This document shows positions 30,681-38,154 of a stretch of 42,032 nucleotides of DNA, piece by piece. Made by a program: the position numbers and the translations under genes. Positions within the stretch are counted from its first letter, which is position 1. Each line of letters starts with the position of its first letter. The stretch covers positions 1-42,032 of the forward strand of contig JAKIWO010000002.1 of NCBI GenBank assembly GCA_022749995.1, written 5' to 3'. The notes under the pieces were generated by a model. That model saw nothing but the letters and a program-made list of their open reading frames with translations. It made no database searches and was not told the origin of the DNA. The DNA is from Thermoplasmata archaeon (GTDB lineage: Archaea; Thermoplasmatota; Thermoplasmata; Lutacidiplasmatales; UBA184).

Positions 30681-31532
30681 ATGGTAACCTTCGAGGGACG
30701 GGTCGAGGTGAGGAGGCGCTCCGCGGGACCCCATCTGGAGCCGATCCGGGATGCATCGGCGCTCCTGTGGCGGACCTCCTCCGGTCGAACCCTGCTGGTC
30801 GCCGACCTGCACCTGGGGCTCGGCGACCCCCGCGGCAAAGGCACGGGGCTGGCCGAACAAGGGGCGAGGGAGATGGCCGAACGACTCCTTGCGCTCTGCT
30901 CGCAGCAGCGGGCGAGCCGCGTGGTAGTCGCGGGCGACCTCAAGCACCCCATCGTAGGGGCGCCGGGCCGTCTCGGCGCGTTGCTGTTCGACTTCTGCGG
31001 AGCGTTGCTCTCGCAAGGGATCGGGCTCGAGGTGGTCCCCGGCAACCACGATGTCGGGCTGGCAGCGCATCTTCCCAAGGAGGTGGAGTTGCACTCGCCC
31101 GGCGGACTCCTCCGGGAAGGTGTGGGCGTCTTTCACGGCCACCGTTGGCCGGACGCCGAGCTCGCCACGGCGCGGGCCCTCGTGGTGGGTCACCTCCATC
31201 CGGGGTACCGAATGGCGGCCGGGAGCGCCGGCGGGCCGGAGAAACGCTCCTGCTGGCTCCGGGTGGAGTACCGCGCCCGGGACCGTCCGCTGCTGCCGGG
31301 AGACATCCGGTGCGGCGCGGGAGAGCTCCTCGTGCTTCCGGCCTTCAACCCGCTCGGGGGGATCGAGTCGCTGAACCGCTCGGTACCGGCGCGGGGGCGG
31401 AGCTTCCTGTTCCGCCGCTTCATGGCCGGTACCCGGCCGAGAGCCTACCTTCTCGACGGAACCGACCTGGGTCCGATCCTCAGCTCGCCGCCGGCTCGCG
31501 CAGCGCGCCGGCGATCTTCGAAGGCGAGGTAA
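30681..31532 (+). CDS. Calcineurin-like metallophosphoesterase
   Basis: 283 aa from ATG 30681; if the TATATAAA core at 30668-30675 drives it, transcription would begin near 30697 and the GTG at 30708 would be the start. Full metallophosphoesterase signature: VADLHLGLGD, VVAGDLKHP, VVPGNHD, FHGHRW and VVGHLHPGY, which hold two metal ions. The GD-LKH variant is the archaeal ICC-like type, related to the PdeM phosphoesterases associated with DNA ligase/Lhr helicase systems in bacteria; the substrate here (nucleic acid or nucleotide) is unknown. The C-terminal 15 residues are basic, and the end overlaps the converging DUF255 gene by 53 nt. Confidence 0.85.
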   Translation: MVTFEGRVEVRRRSAGPHLEPIRDASALLWRTSSGRTLLVADLHLGLGDPRGKGTGLAEQGAREMAERLLALCSQQRASRVVVAGDLKHPIVGAPGRLGALLFDFCGALLSQGIGLEVVPGNHDVGLAAHLPKEVELHSPGGLLREGVGVFHGHRWPDAELATARALVVGHLHPGYRMAAGSAGGPEKRSCWLRVEYRARDRPLLPGDIRCGAGELLVLPAFNPLGGIESLNRSVPARGRSFLFRRFMAGTRPRAYLLDGTDLGPILSSPPARAARRRSSKAR

Positions 31533-33594
31533 CCGGCACCAGGCATCGGGTCCCGAAGCAGATCAACGCACGGGCCTCGACGGGTTCGGGACCATCGGCC
31601 CCGAGCTCCCCCGGCAGGGAGAACGGCTCGGGCGGAGTGCCTCGGAACACGACCACGTTCGGATGCCAGCTGCGCCGAGCGGCCGCGAACAAGGCGCGCG
31701 CCGGGGCGCCGCTTCCCTGGATGACGACCCGGGCCGGCGGCTCTTCGATGAGCGCGCAGGCGAGTGCCGTCCCCGCCGCGAACAGGCCCGAGCGTCGTAC
31801 CCCGGCGCGCAATGCGGCCAGTCGGCGGCGGGCGGCCGATAGCAGTCCCGGATCGCCGAGCAAGGCGGCGAGACGGATCTGCGCCAGGGCAAACCCTGCA
31901 TTGGAGGAGAGGTGGGGGGTGTCCTCGAGATGGAGCGGAGCGTCCTCGACCGTCCCCACCTTGGGACCATCGTACGCCGTCGGTGACAGGTCCGAGAGCA
32001 GTTCGTCCGGTCGCGCAAACTGCTGCTCGGTCAGCATGAGCAACTCACGCGCCCGTTCCAGGTACGACGGCTCGGCGGTGGCGGCCGCGAGCTCGAGCAG
32101 CCCTCGGGCGAACTCCACCTGATCCTCCAGCAATCCCCAGCCGGAGGCCCCGGAGCCATCGAGCCGGTGGGCCATCCCTTTGTCCGGGTCGAACGCCGCC
32201 TGCAGGAAGCGGTCGGCGGCACGTCGTGCGAGCGCCACCGAGCGCTCGTCGAGCAACAGCGCCCCCGCCCGTGCGAACCCGGCGATGAAGGCACCATTGA
32301 TGTGGGCGTAGAGCGCTCCGTCGACGGTGGGCGTGGGCCGCAGCGCCCGAGTGCGGCGAAGCTTGGCGATCGCCGAGCCCCAGCACTGTTCCAGCGCGGC
32401 GGGCTCCATCCCCCCGCCCTCACCGGCCTCCTCGAGGGAGAGCATCTGGAAGAGCACGTTCCGGTCCGGGTCGTGCGGCATCCGGCCCTCGGTGCCGACA
32501 CCGAAGCGGCGCGCGACGAGGCGATACTCGTTCGGGTCAAGCGCTTGCTTGAGTTCGGCCCGGCTCCAGGTGAAGTAGCTCCCGTCGTCGCCGGGAGCAT
32601 TGTCGGCATCCTGGCTCGCGGCGAAGCCGCCGTCGACCGCACCCAGCGTCGTGCTCACCCAGGCGAGGGTGCCCTGGAGCGCCCGCTCGAAGCTCGGCTG
32701 TCCGAAGAAGGCGGTCCCCTCGGCGTACGCCTCGAGGAGCGCCGCGTTGTCGACGCCCATCTTCTCGAAGTGGGGGATCCGCCAAGAGGCGTCCACCGCG
32801 TACCGGTGGAATCCGCCCCCGACCTGGTCGTACATGCCGCCCTCGGCCATCCGTTCCAGCGTGAGCTTGGCCCGAGCGAGCGTCTCCACCGAACCCGAAC
32901 GGAACCCGTCAACCAGCTCGAATCGGAGCGCGATCGGATGCGGGAACTTTGGGGCATCGCCGTACCCGCCGTTCAGGGGGTCGGACCGAGCCGCGAGGTC
33001 GGCGCGTACGGCAGCGAGGAACGGCGCGGACTCCGTCGCCGTCCCGAGCCCGGGACGGGCTCGCTGGAGTGCTCCGCGGACCGCTTCGGTGTTGGCCCGA
33101 ACTTTCTCCGGCTCCTCCTTCCACAGGCGCGCCACCTCGCCGAGCACGCGCCGGAATCCCGGTCGGCCCATCCCGTCCGTCGCCGGGAAGTACGTGCCTC
33201 CGAGGAACACCTCCCCGTCGGGGGTGAGGAAGGCCGTGAGCGGCCAGCCTCCCTCGCCGCTGAGCGCGCCCACCGATTGCTGGTAGCGTCGGTCCACCTC
33301 GGGGTTCTCGTCCCGGTCGACCTTGACGGCGATGAAGTGCTGCGAGAGCAGGCGGGCGACCTCGGCGTCGGCGTAGGTCCCTTCGTCCATGACGTGGCAC
33401 CAGTGGCACCAGGAGGCGCCGATGTCGAGCAGCACGGGCCGGTGCTGGCGTCGGGCGAGCTCGAACGGCTCGGTCCCCCACGGATGCCAGTCGATCGCCT
33501 GCTGGGCGGCGGAGCGCAGGTAGGTCGACGGCGACTCGCGCAGACGGTCGGCCCGAACCCCCGCCGCACCCGCACTTCCCCGGGTCATCGGCAT
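31480..33594 (-). CDS. DUF255/YyaL-type thioredoxin-domain protein (spermatogenesis-associated protein 20 family)
   Basis: 704 aa from ATG 33594 (or ATG 33588 two codons later). The N-terminal thioredoxin-like domain has DIGASWCHWCHVMDEGTY (Cys63 and Cys66), TFSD-like EVARLLSQHFIAVKVDRDENPEVDRRY broken by family variation, and GGWPLTAFLTPDGEVFLGGTYFP. The rest is an (alpha/alpha)6 glycosidase-like barrel with YGDAPKFPHP, MYDQVGGGFHRYAVDASW, PHFEKM and ASQDADN. This architecture is the YyaL/SSP411 family of unclear function; the CxxC suggests redox activity. The frame is open upstream to 34026, but that part is antisense to psmA. Not obviously in an operon. Confidence 0.93.
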   Translation of the reverse strand: MPMTRGSAGAAGVRADRLRESPSTYLRSAAQQAIDWHPWGTEPFELARRQHRPVLLDIGASWCHWCHVMDEGTYADAEVARLLSQHFIAVKVDRDENPEVDRRYQQSVGALSGEGGWPLTAFLTPDGEVFLGGTYFPATDGMGRPGFRRVLGEVARLWKEEPEKVRANTEAVRGALQRARPGLGTATESAPFLAAVRADLAARSDPLNGGYGDAPKFPHPIALRFELVDGFRSGSVETLARAKLTLERMAEGGMYDQVGGGFHRYAVDASWRIPHFEKMGVDNAALLEAYAEGTAFFGQPSFERALQGTLAWVSTTLGAVDGGFAASQDADNAPGDDGSYFTWSRAELKQALDPNEYRLVARRFGVGTEGRMPHDPDRNVLFQMLSLEEAGEGGGMEPAALEQCWGSAIAKLRRTRALRPTPTVDGALYAHINGAFIAGFARAGALLLDERSVALARRAADRFLQAAFDPDKGMAHRLDGSGASGWGLLEDQVEFARGLLELAAATAEPSYLERARELLMLTEQQFARPDELLSDLSPTAYDGPKVGTVEDAPLHLEDTPHLSSNAGFALAQIRLAALLGDPGLLSAARRRLAALRAGVRRSGLFAAGTALACALIEEPPARVVIQGSGAPARALFAAARRSWHPNVVVFRGTPPEPFSLPGELGADGPEPVEARALICFGTRCLVPVTSPSKIAGALREPAAS

Positions 33595-33671
33595 ACGACC
33601 CGGCTCCGCGCCATTAGCGTTCCGGCACCGCCCGGTCGGTGGCGCGCACGCCACCTCGTTCTCGCTCGCGT

Positions 33672-33683
33672 TTGAGTTATAAG
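33672..33683 (+). promoter_or_regulatory. TATA box of psmA
   Basis: TTGAGTTATAAG centred about 43 nt before the psmA ATG, giving a predicted leader near 17 nt. It is the likely main promoter of the proteasome-SBDS part of the superoperon. Confidence 0.55.
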
Positions 33684-33721
33684 GAGACGGAGGTCCCCCT
33701 CGCCCACCGAGGGCTACGGCA

Positions 33722-34477
33722 ATGGAGATGCAACCGGGCCAGATGGCGTACGACCGCGCCATCACCGTCTTTTCGCCGGACGGACGACTGTTCCAGGTCG
33801 AGTACGCGCGCGAAGCGGTCCGCCGGGGCGCGACCACCGCGGGCGTCTGCTTCAAGGACGGAGTGGTCCTGGCCGCGGACCGCCGGATCCCCAACCCCAA
33901 GCTCGCCGAACCGGCGAGCCTCGAGAAGATCCACCAGATCGATGAGCACGTGGCGTGCGCGACCGCCGGCCTCGTGGCCGACGCGCGCGTGCTGGTCGAG
34001 TTCGCACGTCTCTCCGCCCAGATCAACCGGGTGACCTACGCCGAGCCGATGACGGTGGAGCTGCTCGTCCGTCGGATCTGCGACTACAAGCAGCAGTACA
34101 CCCAGTTCGGTGGCGTCCGCCCGTTCGGCACCGCGCTGCTCGTGGGAGGCTACGACGACACCGGTGTGCGGCTCTTTGAGACCGAGCCGTCCGGCTCGCT
34201 CACCAGCTTCAAGGCGAGTTCCACCGGCGGCAACAAGGTACCGGTGATGGAGCTCTTCGAGCAGAAGTACACGCCCGGCATGGACGCCGACGCGGCGATC
34301 CTGCTGGCCCTCGAGGGGATCCGGACCTCGCTCGAGGACAGCCAGAACCTCTCCCAAGTGGAGGTCTGCATGGTGCAGATGGACAAGGGGTTCCGCCGGC
34401 TCGGCATCGACGACATCCAGAAGTACGCCACCCGCCTGCCGCCGCCGACCGGCGGCGCCCGCGCGGGCAAGTCCTAG
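33722..34477 (+). CDS. psmA: 20S proteasome subunit alpha
   Basis: 251 aa. N-terminal GQMAYDRAITVFSPDGRLFQ, then VEYAREAVRRGATT, is the alpha-subunit signature; the N-terminal residues gate the channel and the subunit lacks the catalytic Thr of beta subunits. Later GVRPFGTALLVGGYDD is typical. A second ATG at 33728 (MQPGQ) is possible. Alpha rings cap the catalytic beta rings in the archaeal proteasome. It is the first gene of the classic superoperon psmA-SBDS-rrp4-rrp41-rrp42 and is followed by SBDS after 29 nt. Confidence 0.97.
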   Translation: MEMQPGQMAYDRAITVFSPDGRLFQVEYAREAVRRGATTAGVCFKDGVVLAADRRIPNPKLAEPASLEKIHQIDEHVACATAGLVADARVLVEFARLSAQINRVTYAEPMTVELLVRRICDYKQQYTQFGGVRPFGTALLVGGYDDTGVRLFETEPSGSLTSFKASSTGGNKVPVMELFEQKYTPGMDADAAILLALEGIRTSLEDSQNLSQVEVCMVQMDKGFRRLGIDDIQKYATRLPPPTGGARAGKS

Positions 34478-34506
34478 GCGGGACGGCGCCCGGGAGACTC
34501 GGGCCG

Positions 34507-35205
34507 ATGGTGCAGGTCGAGGACGCGGTGGTGGCCCGGTGGGACACGCAGGGCTCCCGGTTCGAGGTGCTCGTCGACCCGGCCGCGGTCCAGGCGATCA
34601 AGGACGGCAAAGAGGTCAACCTCGCCGACAAGCTGGCGCTCGACCACATCTTCAAGGACGCGAAAAAGGGCGACAAGGTGAGCGACGAGTACCTGGAGAA
34701 GGTGTTCCACACCCGCTCGGTGCCCGAGATCGCCCGGCAGATCGTGCTCAAGGGCGAGGTACAGGTCACCACCGAACAGCGGCACCAGCTGCAGGAGGCG
34801 AAGTACCGCCAGATCGTGGCGGAGATCGCCCGTAACGCCATGAACCCGCAGACCGGAGCTCCGCACCCGCCGACCCGGATCGAGGCAGCGATGAAGGAGG
34901 CGAAGATCCACGTCGACCCGTTCCGCTCGGCCGAGCTGCAGGTCCCTGAGGTGCTCCAGAAGCTACGGCCGCTCCTACCGATCCGCCTCGACAGCGTGCA
35001 GGTGAAGATCCGGGTCCGAGCCCAGGACTACCCCAAGGTGATCGGCGACCTCAAGGGGCTCGGCAAGCTCTCCGAGGAGAGCTGGCTCGGGGACGGGAGC
35101 TGGACCGGCGTGCTCCAAATTCCTGCCGGCGTGCAGACGGAACTGTACGCCAAGCTCAACGCCCGGACCAAGGGAAGCGCCGAGACGACCCTGCTCACCA
35201 AGTAA
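34507..35205 (+). CDS. Ribosome assembly factor SBDS
   Basis: 232 aa. The three SBDS domains can be followed: N-terminal FYSH domain with RWDTQGSRFEVLVDP, a middle helical domain with EIARNAMNPQTGAPHPPTRI and EAAMKEAKIHVDPFRSAELQ, and a C-terminal ferredoxin-like domain with VQVKIRVRAQDYPKV. It releases the anti-association factor aIF6 from the large ribosomal subunit together with an EF-2-like GTPase. Location between psmA and rrp4 is the conserved archaeal order. It is 29 nt from psmA, and rrp4 has its own promoter 13 nt after the stop. Confidence 0.96.
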   Translation: MVQVEDAVVARWDTQGSRFEVLVDPAAVQAIKDGKEVNLADKLALDHIFKDAKKGDKVSDEYLEKVFHTRSVPEIARQIVLKGEVQVTTEQRHQLQEAKYRQIVAEIARNAMNPQTGAPHPPTRIEAAMKEAKIHVDPFRSAELQVPEVLQKLRPLLPIRLDSVQVKIRVRAQDYPKVIGDLKGLGKLSEESWLGDGSWTGVLQIPAGVQTELYAKLNARTKGSAETTLLTK

Positions 35206-35217
35206 CGCGGCGCGCGC

Positions 35218-35227
35218 GTTAAATAAG
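35218..35227 (+). promoter_or_regulatory. TATA box upstream of rrp4
   Basis: GTTAAATAAG, centred 26-27 nt before a GTG at 35249 and 40 nt before the ATG at 35263. The spacing puts transcription start on the GTG, which opens a 31-codon frame rather than the rrp4 frame. Confidence 0.6.
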
Positions 35228-35248
35228 CGGCCCCGGTCGCGCCCGACG

Positions 35249-35344
35249 GTGCAGCACCAAGCATGGACCATGGTCATCGACCCCGCCACCGACGACGGGG
35301 TCGCGAGGATCGCTCCTCGCCAGAACATTCCGAACGCGTTCTAG
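35249..35344 (+). CDS. Leaderless 31-codon ORF overlapping the rrp4 5' end (or displaced rrp4 N-terminus)
   Basis: A GTG at the predicted transcription start opens a 31-aa frame beginning MQHQAWTMVIDPATDDGV and ending NIPNAF before TAG at 35342-35344. Its codons have strong G/C at the third position, like other genes of this genome, while the rrp4 frame through the same DNA does not. So the true coding frame over 35249-35341 is probably this one. Either it is a small separate peptide gene or it is the real N-terminus of Rrp4 separated from the rest by a one-base deletion near 35339-35342. The peptide has no family I recognise. Confidence 0.4.
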   Translation: MQHQAWTMVIDPATDDGVARIAPRQNIPNAF

Positions 35345-36081
35345 TCCTTCCGGGCGAGGAGATCCCCGCCGATGGGCTTCGACCGGGCCCGGGCACGTAC
35401 CGCGTGTCCGGCCACCTCTACGCGAGCGTGCTCGGGCTCGTCCAGCGCAAGCCGCCGATCGTGCGGGTGGCGGCGCTCTCGGGACGGTACGCTCCGCACG
35501 CCGGTGACGTCATCGTCGGCATCGTCACGGACGTGCAGGGCAGCTTCTGGCTGCTCGACATCGGAGCCGCCCGCTGGGCACCGCTCCATATGACCGGCAC
35601 GCCCTGGAAGATCGACTTCGGCGAGACCGGCGAGCACCTCCGGGTGGGCGACTCGGTCGTCGTCGCCGTGGAGCAGATCGAGAACACCGGCCGGATCGGG
35701 GTAACGATGATCGGCGAGGGGCTCGGCAAGCTCGAGGGGGGCACGCTGGTCACCGTCTCGCCGGCCAAGATCCCGCGGGTCATCGGCAAGGGCGGCTCCA
35801 TGATCGCCACCCTGACCCATGCCACCGGTTGCAAGATCGTCGTCGGCCAGAACGGCCGCATCTGGGTGGACGGCCCCCTCGAGGGCGTCGACCGGGTGCG
35901 GGCGAGCCTCGAGCTCATCGAGCTCGAAGGTCAGCGCCGCGGACTCACCGAGCGCGTGGCGGAGCTGCTCGCCTCGAGCGGCCGCGGAGGCCCTGGACCG
36001 GCCCACCCACCGCCCCCCGATGCCGACGCGGGGGACGAGGGCGGAGTGCCGGTCGATTCCGAGTCCTTTCCAGAACAGTAG
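35263..36081 (+). CDS. rrp4: Exosome complex RNA-binding subunit Rrp4 (5' end uncertain)
   Basis: From about residue 25, RVLVLPGEEIPADG begins the Rrp4 N-terminal domain. An S1 domain follows (LKGRY-equivalent ALSGRYAPHAGDVIVGIVTD, then GRIGVTMIGEG) and a KH domain with VSPAKIPRVIGKGGSMI and GCKIVVGQNGRIWV. Rrp4 forms the cap of the archaeal exosome, feeding RNA to the Rrp41/Rrp42 ring. The acidic, Pro-rich C-terminal 35 residues are extra. The only ATG in frame is 35263, but the first 24 residues it gives (Arg/His-rich) look like out-of-frame translation: the third-position GC bias belongs to another frame. A frameshift or sequencing error near 35340 is likely. Followed by rrp41 after 9 nt. 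Confidence 0.88.
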   Translation: MDHGHRPRHRRRGREDRSSPEHSERVLVLPGEEIPADGLRPGPGTYRVSGHLYASVLGLVQRKPPIVRVAALSGRYAPHAGDVIVGIVTDVQGSFWLLDIGAARWAPLHMTGTPWKIDFGETGEHLRVGDSVVVAVEQIENTGRIGVTMIGEGLGKLEGGTLVTVSPAKIPRVIGKGGSMIATLTHATGCKIVVGQNGRIWVDGPLEGVDRVRASLELIELEGQRRGLTERVAELLASSGRGGPGPAHPPPPDADAGDEGGVPVDSESFPEQ

Positions 36082-36090
36082 GAGACCTCT

Positions 36091-36852
36091 ATGGGAAACG
36101 TGGGAGCGAGTGAAGTGCCGCAGCTGATCGGACCCGATGGCCTCCGTATCGACGGGCGGAGGGCGGACGAGCTCCGCCCGATGCGGGTCGTCGCCGGACC
36201 CCTCAAGCGCGCCGACGGCTCGGCGTTCGTCGAGTGGGGCGCGAACAAGGTGATGGCCGCGGTCTACGGGCCGCGGGAGGTGCATCCCCGCCACCTGCAG
36301 GTCAACGACAAGGCGATCGTGCAGTGCAAGTACAATATGGCGGCGTTCTCCGTCGATGAACGCAAGCGGCCCGGGCTCGACCGGCGGAGCCAGGAGATCT
36401 CCAAGGTAATCGCCGAGGCGTTCGAGTCGGTCGTCTTCGCCGAGGAGTTCCCCCGCACCAGCATCGACGTCTACATCGAAGTGCTCCAGGCCAATGCCGG
36501 CACCCGCTGCGCCGGCATCGTGGCGGCCTCCGTCGCCCTCGCGGACGCGGGGATCCCGATGGTGGACCTGCTCCCGGCCGTGGCCGTGGGCAAGGTCGGT
36601 GGCCACATCGTCCTCGACCTCAAGAAGGAGGAGGACAACTTCGGCGAGGCCGACCTGCCGATGGCGCTCGTCCCGCAGAGCGGACGGATGGTCTTGCTGC
36701 AGATGGAGGGGCACCTGAACCTCGAGGAGCTCAAGCGCGCGCTCGATCTCGGCGTCGGCGGCTGCCGCGCCATCTACGAGAAGATGAAGCAGGCGTTGCG
36801 CGACCGGTACTCGGTCGATCCTCCGACCCCCGTGGCGGAGGTCGCGGCATGA
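36091..36852 (+). CDS. rrp41: Exosome complex exonuclease subunit Rrp41
   Basis: 253 aa. RNase PH-fold catalytic subunit that phosphorolytically degrades RNA 3'-5' or adds A-rich tails. Family marks: [33 protein letters not shown], the phosphate-binding region around [20 protein letters not shown]-equivalent [18 protein letters not shown], and the catalytic acid in [13 protein letters not shown]. An AGGAGA just upstream (about 36083-36088) is one of the few Shine-Dalgarno-like sites in the window, which fits an internal operon gene. Its stop overlaps the rrp42 start (ATGA). Confidence 0.97.
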   Translation: MGNVGASEVPQLIGPDGLRIDGRRADELRPMRVVAGPLKRADGSAFVEWGANKVMAAVYGPREVHPRHLQVNDKAIVQCKYNMAAFSVDERKRPGLDRRSQEISKVIAEAFESVVFAEEFPRTSIDVYIEVLQANAGTRCAGIVAASVALADAGIPMVDLLPAVAVGKVGGHIVLDLKKEEDNFGEADLPMALVPQSGRMVLLQMEGHLNLEELKRALDLGVGGCRAIYEKMKQALRDRYSVDPPTPVAEVAA

Positions 36853-37631
36853 GCGGCGAGGTCACGGCCGAGATCCTGACCACCCATATCCTCGAGCTCG
36901 CGCGCGAGGGCCGGCGACTCGACGGACGCGCGATCGACGACTACCGGAAGGTCACGCTCGAGCCGGGCTACGTCACCTCCGCCGACGGCTCCGCGCTCGC
37001 CCGCATCGGCGACACGGTGGTGCTCTGCGGCGTCAAGCTCGAACCGGGCAAGCCGTTCCCGGACACCCCCAACGCCGGAGTGCTGACGACCAACGCCGAA
37101 CTGATCCCGCTCTCCTCGCCGGCGTTCGAGCCCGGTCCGCCCCACCCGAGGGCGATCGAGGTCTCGCGGGTCGTCGACCGGGCGCTGCGCGCCGCGGAGG
37201 CGATCGACCTCAAGGCGCTCTGCATCACCTCGGCGGAGAAGTGCTGGACCTGTTTCGTGGACATCCACGTCCTCGACCACTCCGGCAACCTCATCGACGC
37301 CGCGCTGCTCGCGGCCTCCACCGCCCTCTCCCATACCACGATGCCGCGGGTGCGCTTCGGGCTCGCCGAGACCGACATTCCTCTCGACGTTCGGCACCTC
37401 GCGATCGAGACGACGTTTGCCCGACTCGGGGACGCCATCGTAGTGGACCCGAGCGTGGACGAGGAGACCGCCTGCCAGGGCCGGCTCACGATCGCCACCG
37501 ACGAGGCCGGCAACATCGTCGCGATGCAGAAGGGTCTCGTCGGCGCGTTCGGGCCCAACGAGGTCGTCGAGCTCGCCGAGCGCGCCTTCCGCCACGGCGA
37601 CCGGCTGCGCGCCCAGATCCGCGGAGGCTAG
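36849..37631 (+). CDS. rrp42: Exosome complex subunit Rrp42
   Basis: 260 aa. RNase PH-fold partner of Rrp41; Rrp42 lacks the active-site acid but shapes the hexameric ring. Seen: [60 protein letters not shown] and the C-terminal [19 protein letters not shown]. It overlaps rrp41 by 4 nt and is followed by rpl37ae after a single base, the conserved archaeal order. Confidence 0.97.
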   Translation: MSGEVTAEILTTHILELAREGRRLDGRAIDDYRKVTLEPGYVTSADGSALARIGDTVVLCGVKLEPGKPFPDTPNAGVLTTNAELIPLSSPAFEPGPPHPRAIEVSRVVDRALRAAEAIDLKALCITSAEKCWTCFVDIHVLDHSGNLIDAALLAASTALSHTTMPRVRFGLAETDIPLDVRHLAIETTFARLGDAIVVDPSVDEETACQGRLTIATDEAGNIVAMQKGLVGAFGPNEVVELAERAFRHGDRLRAQIRGG

Positions 37632-37632
37632 G

Positions 37633-37923
37633 ATGAGCAAGCGGACCAAGAAGATCGGTTCCACGGGCTGGATGGGACCCCGCTACGGGATCCGTATCCG
37701 GCGGCGGGTCCTCGAGATCGACCGGGAGAAGAACAAGGACTCCCCCTGTCCCCGCTGCTCGACGGTGACCCTCGCGCGGGTCGCGAGCGGGATCTTCGAG
37801 TGCCGCCGGTGCGGCACCCGCTTTGCCTCCGGAGCGTACCAGTTCGCACCCCCGCCGCCGATCACCCGCACGGAGCGCAAGGAAGAGGCTGCGGCGGCAG
37901 TGCGCGGGCCCCGCGGCGGCTGA
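37633..37923 (+). CDS. rpl37ae: 50S ribosomal protein L37Ae
   Basis: 96 aa. Basic N-terminus RTKKIGSTGWMGPRYG, then a zinc ribbon with Cys39, Cys42, Cys57 and Cys60 (CPRC and CRRC), followed by GTRFASGAYQF. This is the archaeal/eukaryal ribosomal zinc-ribbon protein L37Ae. The C-terminal 25 residues (PPPPITRTERKEEAAAAVRG) form a low-complexity tail longer than usual. It begins one base after rrp42 and precedes rpoP. Confidence 0.96.
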   Translation: MSKRTKKIGSTGWMGPRYGIRIRRRVLEIDREKNKDSPCPRCSTVTLARVASGIFECRRCGTRFASGAYQFAPPPPITRTERKEEAAAAVRGPRGG

Positions 37924-37930
37924 CCGAAAC

Positions 37931-37938
37931 GCTATAGG
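37931..37938 (+). promoter_or_regulatory. TATA box of rpoP
   Basis: GCTATAGG centred about 27 nt before the rpoP ATG at 37962, predicting a leaderless rpoP transcript separate from the exosome operon. Confidence 0.55.
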
Positions 37939-37961
37939 AGCGGCGCGGTCGACCGAAGACC

Positions 37962-38096
37962 ATGTTCCGATGCATCCGCTGCGGAGAGGCGCTTCCGAGC
38001 GACTCGAACCTGTTCGGTGTCCGCTGCGACAACTGCGGCGGGAAGATCTTCACGAAGGAGCATCCCAACGTGAAGAAGCCCCTCAAGGCCCGGTAG
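37962..38096 (+). CDS. rpoP: DNA-directed RNA polymerase subunit P (Rpb12/RpoP)
   Basis: A 44-aa gene, easily missed because of its size. It starts MFRCIRCGEALPSDSN and continues GVRCDNCGGKIFTKEHP, ending VKKPLKAR. The four Cys (4, 7, 22, 25) form the single zinc ribbon of RpoP, and the basic C-terminal KARP-like end is conserved. The subunit helps assemble the D-L-N-P platform of archaeal RNA polymerase. It follows rpl37ae by 38 nt, the order found in many archaea. Third-position GC and a well-placed TATA box support it as a real gene. Confidence 0.93.
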   Translation: MFRCIRCGEALPSDSNLFGVRCDNCGGKIFTKEHPNVKKPLKAR

Positions 38097-38120
38097 ACCG
38101 GGCCCCCCGCGGGCACGCCA

Positions 38121-38130
38121 ACCGTTAAAC
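38121..38130 (+). promoter_or_regulatory. TATA box of the RNase J-like/radB operon
   Basis: ACCGTTAAAC centred about 27 nt before GTG 38155; a leaderless transcript starting on a GTG is predicted. Confidence 0.5.
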
Positions 38131-38154
38131 CGCATTAGCCGGCTCGGCGCTCTC

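Noticed and set aside
33595-34026. N-terminal extension of the DUF255 protein
   Set aside because: The region is antisense to psmA and carries no family sequence; the family starts at the SPSTYLRSAA region.
35330-35345. Programmed -1 frameshift heptamer in rrp4
   Set aside because: AACGCGTTCTAG does not contain a canonical X-XXY-YYZ slippery site; a sequencing error or separate ORF is more likely.
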